This document shows, one piece after another, positions 6,857-14,708 of a DNA stretch of 35,408 nucleotides. Each line of letters starts with the position of its first letter. Position 1 is the first letter of the stretch. The DNA is from Commensalibacter intestini A911 (GTDB lineage: Bacteria; Pseudomonadota; Alphaproteobacteria; Acetobacterales; Acetobacteraceae), in the NCBI RefSeq assembly GCF_000231445.1, contig NZ_AGFR01000018.1:1-35408 (forward strand), given 5' to 3'. The notes under the pieces are model-generated. The model did no database searches, was not told the DNA's origin, and was given only the letters and a program-made list of their open reading frames with translations. Position numbers and translations under genes: made by a program.

Positions 6857-7288
6857 ATGGCTAGACCCTCCAAATATTCAGAAGAGCTTGTGAATAAAAT
6901 CTGTGAACGTATTGCAGATGGGGAAAGTTTGCGTGCTATTTGTCGTGAAGATGGGATGCCAGATCATAATACTGTTATACGTTGGAAAAATGAAAAACCA
7001 GAGTTTTGTAGCCAATACGCGCGTGCGCGCGAAGATCAAGCAGATGGCTTATTTGATCAAGCAATAGATATGCTAAAAGAACAACACGTTGATAATGTAA
7101 AGGTTCAATCTGCTAAATTAAACTTTGATATTATCAAATGGACGGCAGGCAAGTTGGCACCTAAGAAATACGGCGATAAAATAGATATGACCAGCTCTGA
7201 CGGAACCATGTCACCAGATAAAAACATTCAAGTAACTTTTGTTAAGGCAAAATCACAAGTTTCCGAGAAATCAGATAATACGGAATAG
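6857..7288 (+). CDS. terS: Terminase small subunit
   Basis: 143 residues. MARPSKYSEELVNKICERIADGESLRAICREDGMP followed by VIRWKNEKPEF is the typical N-terminal helix-turn-helix of this terminase small subunit family, which recognises the packaging site on phage DNA. The middle helix (YARAREDQADGLFDQAID) and KWTAGKLAPKKYGDKI segment are also characteristic, and the C-terminus is a polar tail. Works with TerL at 8601, but unusually the two are separated by 1.3 kb containing a sigma factor gene. Confidence 0.85.
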   Translation: MARPSKYSEELVNKICERIADGESLRAICREDGMPDHNTVIRWKNEKPEFCSQYARAREDQADGLFDQAIDMLKEQHVDNVKVQSAKLNFDIIKWTAGKLAPKKYGDKIDMTSSDGTMSPDKNIQVTFVKAKSQVSEKSDNTE

Positions 7289-7467
7289 TTGTATTTATCT
7301 ATATTCATTTGGCTACACTCAAAAAAACACGTATCGCAATCCATTCAATCTGTATTTATTTAAATTGTTTTTTGCTAACGAATACAATGTTACGTTATCA
7401 TTTAAGACTTAAAAGAATACAATATTGTGAATATAGACGAACGGCCAGACTTTTAAGGAACACGAGC

Positions 7468-7551
7468 ATGAATTGGGAAAATGCGTCTATATGCGCCTTT
7501 TTAATCGTAACGGTATTTGTTTACATTTTGATGCATTTTTATCTTTTATAG
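7468..7551 (+). CDS. 27-residue single-pass membrane protein
   Basis: MNWENASICAFLIVTVFVYI and a few more residues: a short polar start followed by one continuous hydrophobic helix. An AAGGA site at 7455-7459 has suitable spacing to the ATG at 7468. A longer reading from a TTG at 7309 exists in the same frame but lacks a ribosome site and reads like noise. Small membrane proteins of this kind occur in phages as lysis accessory or exclusion factors; no function can be assigned here. Confidence 0.45.
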   Translation: MNWENASICAFLIVTVFVYILMHFYLL

Positions 7552-7554
7552 TGC

Positions 7555-7583
7555 TTGTACCCACAATGATTTTGTACTACAAT
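7555..7583 (+). promoter_or_regulatory. Sigma70-type promoter for the sigma factor gene
   Basis: TTGTAC (7555-7560), a spacer of exactly 17 bases, then TACAAT (7578-7583), 28 bases before the ATG at 7612. Overlapping the -10 box is an 11-bp inverted repeat TTGTA-C-TACAA (7573-7583), a possible operator. This would let host RNA polymerase make the phage sigma factor. Confidence 0.55.
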
Positions 7584-7611
7584 AATTTATTGTTAATCAA
7601 GGTATAGTAGC

Positions 7612-8388
7612 ATGAGTGAAAGTATTAAGTGTTATAAACAGGCGGTCAAAAACAAAGATAGTTTAATAGAATCCCATATTAACTTTGTAATAAAAACCGC
7701 CAACAAGTTCAAAAATAGAAATTTACCAATTGATGATTTAATTCAAGAGGGTATGCTCGGATTAACTGAGGCTTACCAGAAATTTGATGAAAGTAGAGGA
7801 TATAAATTTTCTACTTTTGCGCGTCATTATGTTAATAATCATATTTTATTATATATTATGCTAAATTCTTCTCATGTTACATTAAAAATAAATGCAAAAA
7901 CCACAAGGTTATTTTTTAATTTAGCAAAAGAGAAAGAAAAAATTGAAGCTTTTTCCGACAATTTAACCCAAGATCAAATCGCATATCTTGCTAAAAAATT
8001 AATGGTAGATAGTGAAGAGATAATCGATATAAATTCTTTATTAAGTGGTGATATTCATCTTGATTGGTTAATGAATGATGAGAGTGGTTCAACGTTTAAA
8101 GATAATTTGGTTGATGAAACGCAATCTATTGAGGGTGTAATAGCGCATCGAGAAGAAGAGAGTTTGAAATGGGATATGGTCCAGGATGGAATCAAAAAAC
8201 TTTCTCCAAGACAAAAGCAGATAATGAATGATTTATATTTTTCAAACGGAAATAATATGACTGGCTGCGACGTTGCAAAAAAATATCATGTTAGCAGTTC
8301 ATATATATATTCTGTTAAAGATAAATCTTTAGAGAAACTTAAAGAATCTTGCAATAAAAAGTTAAAAAAACACTTGTACTTTAATTGA
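7612..8388 (+). CDS. RpoH-like (sigma-32 group) RNA polymerase sigma factor
   Basis: 258 residues. Region 2 is clear: DDLIQEGMLGLTEAYQKFD (41-59), GYKFSTFARHYVNNHI (63-78). Residues 98-104 (TRLFFNL) followed by AKEKEKI match the RpoH box (QRKLFFNLRK type) that distinguishes heat-shock sigmas, and DQIAYLAKKLMVDSEEI is region 3-like. Region 4 is LSPRQKQIMNDLYF (197-210) plus an HTH, CDVAKKYHVSSSYIYSVKDKSLEKL. It is shorter and more diverged than host RpoH (about 285-300 residues), so it is not a host gene fragment. Expected to direct host polymerase to phage late promoters; those have not been identified. Followed by a strong terminator. Confidence 0.85.
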   Translation: MSESIKCYKQAVKNKDSLIESHINFVIKTANKFKNRNLPIDDLIQEGMLGLTEAYQKFDESRGYKFSTFARHYVNNHILLYIMLNSSHVTLKINAKTTRLFFNLAKEKEKIEAFSDNLTQDQIAYLAKKLMVDSEEIIDINSLLSGDIHLDWLMNDESGSTFKDNLVDETQSIEGVIAHREEESLKWDMVQDGIKKLSPRQKQIMNDLYFSNGNNMTGCDVAKKYHVSSSYIYSVKDKSLEKLKESCNKKLKKHLYFN

Positions 8389-8475
8389 GATTGTACTATC
8401 TTTGTATATGGAAATGTTTTATTTATTTTTATCATGACTTTCCTCCTTGTTATAAGTTTACAAAAACATACAGTA

Positions 8476-8505
8476 AAGGCGATCCAATAAAACGGGTCGC
8501 CTTTT
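8476..8505 (+). terminator. Rho-independent terminator after the sigma factor gene
   Basis: AAGGCGATCC (8476-8485) and GGGTCGCCTT (8494-8503) form a 10-bp stem with one wobble and an 8-base loop, followed by a short T run. It separates the sigma factor transcript from the terminase/structural operon. Confidence 0.85.
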
Positions 8506-8521
8506 GTTTATAATTTAACAT

Positions 8522-8572
8522 ACCTGTCATGCCTATGTTCAAGATTCCTTGTTCAAGCACAAATTGGCAGGT
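8522..8572 (+). repeat. Inverted repeat in the leader of the terminase large subunit gene
   Basis: ACCTGTCA (8522-8529) can pair with TGGCAGGT (8565-8572), with one wobble, around a 35-base loop that holds a smaller CAAG-attc-CTTG hairpin and two copies of GTTCAAG. TCTTTTC follows directly, so it might act as a weak terminator or leader structure. The 8389-8600 gap otherwise holds only the terminator at 8476. Confidence 0.35.
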
Positions 8573-8600
8573 CTTTTCATAAAAATATTCAAGGTAAAAT

Positions 8601-9926
8601 ATGTCAGAAATTCAGATACCAGAACCTTTCCAAGATTTGATTGTTCCTGCACGTTATAAGATGTTTCATGGTGGACGCGGTGGGGCTAAATCTTGGGGGT
8701 TTGCAACAGCTCTTGTTATTATGGCAGCACAAAAGCCATTGAGAGTTTTATGCGCCCGTGAATTCCAAAAGTCTTTAAAAGAATCAGTTCATCAATTACT
8801 TTGCGACTCAATTGATAGATGTGGATTAACTGACTTTTACACACCTCAAAAGACAGAAATAGTAGGGAAAAATGGTTCAGAGTTTATTTTTGCGGGTTTA
8901 GCGAGAAACATAACCTCGATTAAGTCAATGGAGGGAATTGATATTGTATGGGTTGAAGAAGCTCAGACAATTAGTCAAGAAAGTATCGAGTTATTAATTC
9001 CAACTATTCGTAAAGAAAAAAAAGATCAAAGCAAACAAGAAAATAATTCATTAAAAGAATCTGAGTTATGGTTCTCGTGGAACCCTGGTGATGAATATGA
9101 TCCGATTGAAGTTTTAAAGAAAAGTTTAGAAAACTATTCTGATGAAAAAGCAATTATTAAAAAGGTTACTTGGCGTGATAATCCTTGGTTCCCAGAGGTA
9201 TTAAACCGCGAAAGGTTGCGTTGTTTAAAAACTAATCCTGCTCAATATAACCATATTTGGGAGGGCGAATTTATTGCGTCATTAGCTGAGTTCTTTAAAG
9301 AGGAATATTTCTTAGTTGATAACAAGCCCGTTGAAACGCCTCTTCATATCAATTTAGTTTTTGCAACGATAGATACAACTTTAAAGGGCGGTGCGGGTAA
9401 AGATGGCACGTCAGTTTTATACTGGGGATTAAATACCTTTGACGAGAAGCAGCCACTAACGGTGCTTGATTGGGATTTGGTCGAGTTAGAGGGGTATTTA
9501 CTTGATGACTGGCTATCTACCGTTTTTCATAAGTTAGAAGCGTGGGCAGTTGAAACAAAAGCTATTCGAGGCGCTGCGGGTATTTATATCGAAGATAAAG
9601 CGGTGGGGACAGTTCTAATTCAAAAGGCAATGAGCCAAGGATTAGATGTCTATGCGATTGATTCAAAATTAACAGCATTAGGGAAAGATCGGCGTTGCAT
9701 TTTGATTTCCGATGTTGTGCGGGATGGAAAGGTAAAATTTTCATCTTATGCTTATTACAAAACAACTAAATTCAGAGACATAACAAGAAATCACTTAGTT
9801 AAACAAGTCGTATCATTTTCCCCAGGGGATAAGGATGCAGACAAAAGGCAAGATGATTTGTTGGACGCTTTTTCTTATGGCGTTGCAATAGGGATTAAGG
9901 ATTCATTAGCAGATGCTACAATATGA
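8601..9926 (+). CDS. terL: Terminase large subunit
   Basis: 441 residues, normal for this family. The ATPase half has Walker A GGRGGAKS (24-31) and Walker B DIVWVEEA (about 113-121), with the SWNPGDEYDP motif following. The nuclease half has ATIDTTLKGGAGKDGTS (about 253, first metal-binding Asp) and DDLLDAFSYGVAIG (about 417, last acidic residues). It cuts concatemeric DNA and pumps it into the prohead through the portal. Overlaps the portal gene by 14 bases. First gene of the late structural operon. Confidence 0.95.
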   Translation: MSEIQIPEPFQDLIVPARYKMFHGGRGGAKSWGFATALVIMAAQKPLRVLCAREFQKSLKESVHQLLCDSIDRCGLTDFYTPQKTEIVGKNGSEFIFAGLARNITSIKSMEGIDIVWVEEAQTISQESIELLIPTIRKEKKDQSKQENNSLKESELWFSWNPGDEYDPIEVLKKSLENYSDEKAIIKKVTWRDNPWFPEVLNRERLRCLKTNPAQYNHIWEGEFIASLAEFFKEEYFLVDNKPVETPLHINLVFATIDTTLKGGAGKDGTSVLYWGLNTFDEKQPLTVLDWDLVELEGYLLDDWLSTVFHKLEAWAVETKAIRGAAGIYIEDKAVGTVLIQKAMSQGLDVYAIDSKLTALGKDRRCILISDVVRDGKVKFSSYAYYKTTKFRDITRNHLVKQVVSFSPGDKDADKRQDDLLDAFSYGVAIGIKDSLADATI

Positions 9927-11382
9927 TAATACATCGGGCTTTGCTTGTTTAAATCGAACATTTAATCAAACATTTAATAATGAACAATATACAAACCCTA
10001 GTTATCTTTCATACAATTTATGTAAGCAGCTTTATGTTTATCATCCGTTAGGTAAGCGTATTGTTGATTTGCCGATTGATTTAACTTTAAATAAAGAGCG
10101 AATTTTAAATGTTAAACATGAGTTAAGTCCTGAGTTAATCGACCAATTCAATAAAAAATGGAAAGAGTTAAATTTAACGAGAGCTATTAGAAATTTAGCT
10201 ATTACCTCAAGATTATATGGAATTGCAGCACTTTTTATAAAAATTAAAGACCTAGACGATAGTGAAAATATTCCTAATGATAAAAATCTAAATGATTATA
10301 CGATCACACCGTTAGTTTACGACGCTTTAAATATTGCTGGAAGCGCGACACAAAACCAAAACCTTGAATCTGCTGATTTCCTTGAATTAAAGGAGGTGTA
10401 TCGTTCTGGACAAGCATTAGCTAAAGATCGCTCAATTATTCTTAGTAATGGCGACCCTATTTATATAGAATATATCAATTCTGCTTATGGATTTGCAGGA
10501 CGCAGTGTGTTTCAAAACTGCGCTTCTCTATTACAGTCTTACGTTGATGTGATGGGGGCTGATAATACGGTGGCACGAAAAGCAGCTTTAATTATCGCTA
10601 AAATGCAGCAAAGCGGAAGCCCAACTAATTTACAAGGGAAAGCCTTTGAACAAAAAAGAGAATTAATATTAGAGGGTATTAATAATAATGTTTTAAATGT
10701 TGGTATCAATGAAGATATTAGCACCTTAAACATGACCAATGTTGATAATTCAATTGATACAGCACGTCGTCATATTATTGAAGATATAGCCAACGCTATT
10801 GATTTACCTGTTGTTTTACTAAATGGACAGAAGTTTACTGCGGGCTTTGGCGAGGGATCTGAAGATACTAAAAATATTGGTAGGCATGTTGATAGCAAGC
10901 GTCAATGGTTAGAGCCTATATTTAATTTTTGTGACAATCTAGTCATGGACTTAGCATGGGATTTCAACTTTATTGATTCTTTAAATTCTCAAAACTCTTC
11001 ATTTTTTGATAAAAATTTACCAATTGAAGAAAAAAAACGCCTTTATAAAATTAGATTTCAAGAGTTAAAGAATGGTTTTTCTTATAGTTTCCCATCATTT
11101 TTAACGGAAACTGAGGGCGAAATATTAGATGGTGATGTAAAAAAAATTAATTCTATTAAAACTATCTTTGATAGCGTTTATGATAAAGTTGATCCGCAAA
11201 CAAAAAGCCAACTAATTTGCTGGATGATGGATAATTTTAATGATTTACGAAGCGTGAATAAAGTTAAAATTGATTTTGATTCTAATGATATACAAGAATT
11301 TATTGAAAATGAAGGTGCAGACAAGTTAGTAAATTTTTTGTTAAATGGCAAAAGTCAGGATCAACCAAATGACACTGCTTAA
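9913..11382 (+). CDS. Portal protein (DUF1073-type)
   Basis: 489 residues, the usual length for this portal family. Recognisable features are YHPLGKRIVDLPIDLTL near residue 45, ITSRLYGIAALFI near 96, GFAGRSVFQNC near 195, the FTAGFGEGSEDTKNIGRHVDSKRQWLEP segment typical of the DUF1073 crown (read as two short motifs, GFGEGSEDTKN and SKRQWLEP), and an acidic C-terminus. Forms the ring at the capsid vertex through which DNA passes. Starts inside the end of terL and overlaps the next gene. Confidence 0.85.
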   Translation: MLQYDNTSGFACLNRTFNQTFNNEQYTNPSYLSYNLCKQLYVYHPLGKRIVDLPIDLTLNKERILNVKHELSPELIDQFNKKWKELNLTRAIRNLAITSRLYGIAALFIKIKDLDDSENIPNDKNLNDYTITPLVYDALNIAGSATQNQNLESADFLELKEVYRSGQALAKDRSIILSNGDPIYIEYINSAYGFAGRSVFQNCASLLQSYVDVMGADNTVARKAALIIAKMQQSGSPTNLQGKAFEQKRELILEGINNNVLNVGINEDISTLNMTNVDNSIDTARRHIIEDIANAIDLPVVLLNGQKFTAGFGEGSEDTKNIGRHVDSKRQWLEPIFNFCDNLVMDLAWDFNFIDSLNSQNSSFFDKNLPIEEKKRLYKIRFQELKNGFSYSFPSFLTETEGEILDGDVKKINSIKTIFDSVYDKVDPQTKSQLICWMMDNFNDLRSVNKVKIDFDSNDIQEFIENEGADKLVNFLLNGKSQDQPNDTA

Positions 11383-12181
11383 ACGTGTATTACTTTTTTT
11401 AAAAAAGGTTCAGGATAATGCAGCCAAAACGGATGTAATCACGTATGAAATGATGCAATCTTGGCAACATGAGCTTTTAGACCTTTTAAAAAATGAAAAT
11501 AAAGTTGTTGATCCTGAGCCTATTCGCAAGCATTTAGATGGAGTTTTAAAAAAACAATTAACTAGGAAAAGTCTGCGAAAAAACTTCAAAGGAAACGCGC
11601 TTAATTTCACGAAAGCACGTTTAACTGAAAGTTCTCAAAAGTTTTTGCGTGAACGGGTAATGTTCTCAGTTTCTTTAATTCAACATAATCGAGAACAACA
11701 GGTTAATGCTACTTTGAGGCGTTTTGAGGGTTGGTTATCTGGCGTTCCTACAAATAGTGTTTCAGAGGCAAAAGAAAAGCCTAGAGAGGCTGTAAAGGAT
11801 ATTATTAAACCTTTGATTAAACAATCCTTTGAAGAAAGGAGAGTATTAATTGATCAAGGGCATAAATTAAGTGCTGCTGTTAATGATGCAATTGCTCAAG
11901 ATCAAGGTGCAATATGTGTTGAGTGGCATAGCCATTGGCAAGAAGCAAACTATAACTATCGTAAAGATCATAAAGAACGAGATAAGAAGCTATTTTTTTA
12001 CAAGGATAATTATTTCGTAAAGAATGGTTATATCAAAAAAGATGGAATTCAATACATCAATGATATTGATGGTTTTGGACAAGAGCCATTTTGTAGATGT
12101 TATGGCACTTATTTCTTTACCCTTTACGATATACCAGAAAGCTATTTAACCAAAAAAGGAAAAGAGTATATCAATGGTTGA
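11369..12181 (+). CDS. Head morphogenesis protein (SPP1 gp7 / Mu gpF group)
   Basis: 270 residues from the ATG at 11369, which has an AGGA site at a good distance; an in-frame ATG at 11345 lacks one. The protein is basic and helical, with a C-terminal segment containing CVEWHSHWQEANYNYRKDHKER and FGQEPFCRCYGTYFF, the His/Cys-containing pattern (W..H....YR.DH.. and PF.RC) seen at the end of many phage minor head proteins. It probably binds the portal inside the head and helps assembly or DNA ejection. Overlaps the portal gene and the next gene by a few bases each. Confidence 0.7.
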   Translation: MTLLKRVLLFLKKVQDNAAKTDVITYEMMQSWQHELLDLLKNENKVVDPEPIRKHLDGVLKKQLTRKSLRKNFKGNALNFTKARLTESSQKFLRERVMFSVSLIQHNREQQVNATLRRFEGWLSGVPTNSVSEAKEKPREAVKDIIKPLIKQSFEERRVLIDQGHKLSAAVNDAIAQDQGAICVEWHSHWQEANYNYRKDHKERDKKLFFYKDNYFVKNGYIKKDGIQYINDIDGFGQEPFCRCYGTYFFTLYDIPESYLTKKGKEYING

Positions 12182-14075
12182 TTTTATTGCCTGCGCCATG
12201 ATTAAGGTGGGTAAGTCTATTCTTTTGGTTAAACGTAAAGATAATAATTTATGGAGTTTCCCTGGTGGCCATAAAGAAAGGGAGGAAAACCCTTTTGAAA
12301 CGGCTATACGTGAAACTTGCGAAGAAACGGGAATTGAGCTTACAAAACCGATTGAGGATAGTTTCTGTAATATACGATATGAAGATTTATTTATTTCATT
12401 TATACCCTTTCGTCTAAAAGAATTAAAAGAGGTATCTTTAGATACAGATGAGTTAATAGATGCCCGTTTGTTTCCAATTAATGATTTACCTTCTGATTGT
12501 ATGGATACAGTCTATACAGCTATACAATGGGGTAGTTATGATGAACATGATGTAGCTCAAGCTATTGCTAAGGGCGAATTGGCATCACCACAATACTTTG
12601 ATGGCAATTATCTTTTTGATATGCGTTTGACAGGAACAGGTACTGCAAAGCGCAATTTAGAAGATAAGCAAACAGAAATTACATACAGGGATCCAAAAGA
12701 ATTTCTATCAAAGAAGTTCCTAAACCTTTGTAATGGGGTGAGAGTAGTCTTTGATCATCCAGATAAAGACAATGTTGATACTGAATATTTAAGAAATAGA
12801 CAGGTTGGCACTGTAATCTTACCTTATGTTTTTGATGAAGAGGTTTGGGCTATTGTTAAGATCGCCAGTCCTCTATTTTCAGAAATGTTAATGAAAACAG
12901 TTTATTCGACAAGCCCCAGTGTAAGTAATCGTTCGAAAAATCAGCCAATTTATTTTGAGGAAAATAAGCGCGCTTTATATGAAAGTAGCCCTTATGTTGT
13001 TGATCATTTGGCGATTGTTTCGAATGGGGTCTGGGATAAAGATGGGGAAGCACTACCAGGTATTTCAACCCCAATTAATTCAATCGATAAAAATGGAGCT
13101 AAAATTATTATGCCTAATGATTTAGATAATGAATATAACGATCTGATGAAAAAGGTCAGCAATAACAGACAAGATTCTTGTCGTAAAGATGATAACAATG
13201 CTTTTTTGGAAGAAAGTAAACGTAAGTTTGAAGCACAACTTGAGTTTGCTAAAGAGCGTATTGAAAATGGAGACTTTACAGATAAAGATAAAGAATATTT
13301 AGATCGAGCCCGTGAACAATACGAAAAAGCCAAAAAAGAAGCTGAAGGTTCTACTCGTGAGGATGCACGCCGTAAAGACAATCAAGAACCAAAGTTAGAT
13401 GCAGCTCGTAAAGATGACGATGAAAACCGTCTAGTTACTCGCGATGAAATGAAAGAGATGTTCAAAGGATTTGCGGAACATCTCGGCGATAAACTTTCCG
13501 ATGTATTATCTAAAAAAGATTCTAATGAGCCTCCGTCAGAACCAACAGATGATAAAAAAAAAGATGCGTGTAAGCCTGATGCAGACGGTGGGGCAGAACC
13601 ATCAAAAGTAGATGGTGAGGGAACAACCGATATTGATAATAAAACCATTGATGCTTTGATGAAAAGTAAAGAGGGTGAAGAAATTAGCGACGAAGAACGT
13701 AGTCAAATTAGCGATTGCCAGCAGACTTATACACCTATTTACCAGATGCACAATAAGCAAGCCCCAAAGCCTTTGTCATTTGAAACGTATGAGCAATATA
13801 GTGTTCGAGCTATGGGTGGTGTTATTCAACATTCGCCTCGCTGGAAAGATTATGGTTTAGACAATCTTCGCAAAGATAAAAAATTGATCGCAATTGCTGT
13901 TGATGAAGTAGCTAATGATGCGAAAAAAGCAGCTCAAGTCAACTTGCAAGAAAAAGGTGAGTTAAGGCAAATGAGAACAAGCGATGGCGCACGAACAATC
14001 AACTCATATACAGGGGCATCTACAGGTTTTACCAATATGTTTTCTACGCCACCTCGGGTTGCAACAACACATTAA
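12174..14075 (+). CDS. Nudix hydrolase fused to phage capsid maturation protease (DUF2213) and scaffold-like region
   Basis: 633 residues in three parts. Residues 1-115 are a Nudix domain with a complete Nudix box G32-x5-E38-x7-R46-E47-x2-E50-E51-x-G53-I54. Residues about 125-310 match DUF2213 head maturation proteases (LTGTGTA, VVFDHPD, QVGTVI, YVVDHLAIVSNGVWDKDG). Residues 330-520 are very charged and helical (long Lys/Glu/Asp stretches), like a scaffold, followed by a last conserved helical segment. DUF2213 proteins cleave scaffold and themselves inside the prohead. Why a nucleotide-type hydrolase is fused in front is unclear; it may act before being cleaved off. Overlaps the previous gene by 8 bases; DNA shows no frameshift at the domain boundary. 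Confidence 0.85.
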   Translation: MVDFIACAMIKVGKSILLVKRKDNNLWSFPGGHKEREENPFETAIRETCEETGIELTKPIEDSFCNIRYEDLFISFIPFRLKELKEVSLDTDELIDARLFPINDLPSDCMDTVYTAIQWGSYDEHDVAQAIAKGELASPQYFDGNYLFDMRLTGTGTAKRNLEDKQTEITYRDPKEFLSKKFLNLCNGVRVVFDHPDKDNVDTEYLRNRQVGTVILPYVFDEEVWAIVKIASPLFSEMLMKTVYSTSPSVSNRSKNQPIYFEENKRALYESSPYVVDHLAIVSNGVWDKDGEALPGISTPINSIDKNGAKIIMPNDLDNEYNDLMKKVSNNRQDSCRKDDNNAFLEESKRKFEAQLEFAKERIENGDFTDKDKEYLDRAREQYEKAKKEAEGSTREDARRKDNQEPKLDAARKDDDENRLVTRDEMKEMFKGFAEHLGDKLSDVLSKKDSNEPPSEPTDDKKKDACKPDADGGAEPSKVDGEGTTDIDNKTIDALMKSKEGEEISDEERSQISDCQQTYTPIYQMHNKQAPKPLSFETYEQYSVRAMGGVIQHSPRWKDYGLDNLRKDKKLIAIAVDEVANDAKKAAQVNLQEKGELRQMRTSDGARTINSYTGASTGFTNMFSTPPRVATTH

Positions 14076-14098
14076 TATAAATTATCAGGAATTTTAAA

Positions 14099-14698
14099 AT
14101 GGCTATTCAAGGTTTTAACCCACTTGGCACATCGGTTGCTAGTGGGTCTTTTTATACCGATACTACAGGCTATACGCAAGGTGTTATGGAAGCTGATCCA
14201 GCAGCAAGATATTCTTTAGTTGCTGGGGTAATCAGTCGAACAGATACAAATATTTATTATGGTGGATTGCCGATTGTTGAAAATATTTCACAACTAAAAA
14301 GTAACCCACAAGCATCCATTCAATTGGCAACGGCAAGTGATAGTGTTTCAGGATTTACAACTTTCAATCAATCAAACAACTTATTTACATTAGGCGCTAA
14401 TCAAGTGCCCACAACTACAGGCGGTGGGACTATCAATTATTTACGCCTTGGATGTAATGCACGTATTTCATTAGCTTGTGATCCGGCACTTAGAAAATAT
14501 ATTGGAACCCCATTGGGGGCTGTAAAAGTTGCATGGGATTTTACAAATAATCAATTAGTTGAAGCAGGATCAGATAATGCACTAGCTGTGAAAATTATCG
14601 CTTTTGGTCTTCAAAATTCAAAAACAGTAACTATTGATCAAAGCACCCAAGCGATTACCTGGAATGCAGCAGGAACTTGTGCTTTGGTATTGTTATAA
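14099..14698 (+). CDS. Putative head decoration / structural protein
   Basis: 199 residues, low in charge and rich in Gly, Ser, Thr and Asn, with no Cys-rich or catalytic motifs. MAIQGFNPLGTSVASGSFYT and the regular alternation of small and hydrophobic residues suggest a beta-rich virion protein. It lies between the maturation protease and major capsid genes, the usual place for a decoration or cement protein. A GGA site followed by ATTTTAAA precedes the ATG, a leader shared with several other structural genes here. Named by position, not by a domain I can prove. Confidence 0.6.
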   Translation: MAIQGFNPLGTSVASGSFYTDTTGYTQGVMEADPAARYSLVAGVISRTDTNIYYGGLPIVENISQLKSNPQASIQLATASDSVSGFTTFNQSNNLFTLGANQVPTTTGGGTINYLRLGCNARISLACDPALRKYIGTPLGAVKVAWDFTNNQLVEAGSDNALAVKIIAFGLQNSKTVTIDQSTQAITWNAAGTCALVLL

Positions 14699-14708
14699 GG
14701 AATAATCG

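Noticed and set aside
7309-7551. 80-codon frame starting at TTG
   Set aside because: No ribosome site at the TTG, and the first 50 residues read as non-coding DNA; only the last 27 codons, with an AAGGA site, look like a gene.
13004-13648. Two minus-strand frames under the Nudix-protease gene
   Set aside because: Ser/Leu-rich complements of the Asp/Lys/Glu scaffold region; no start signals or family features.
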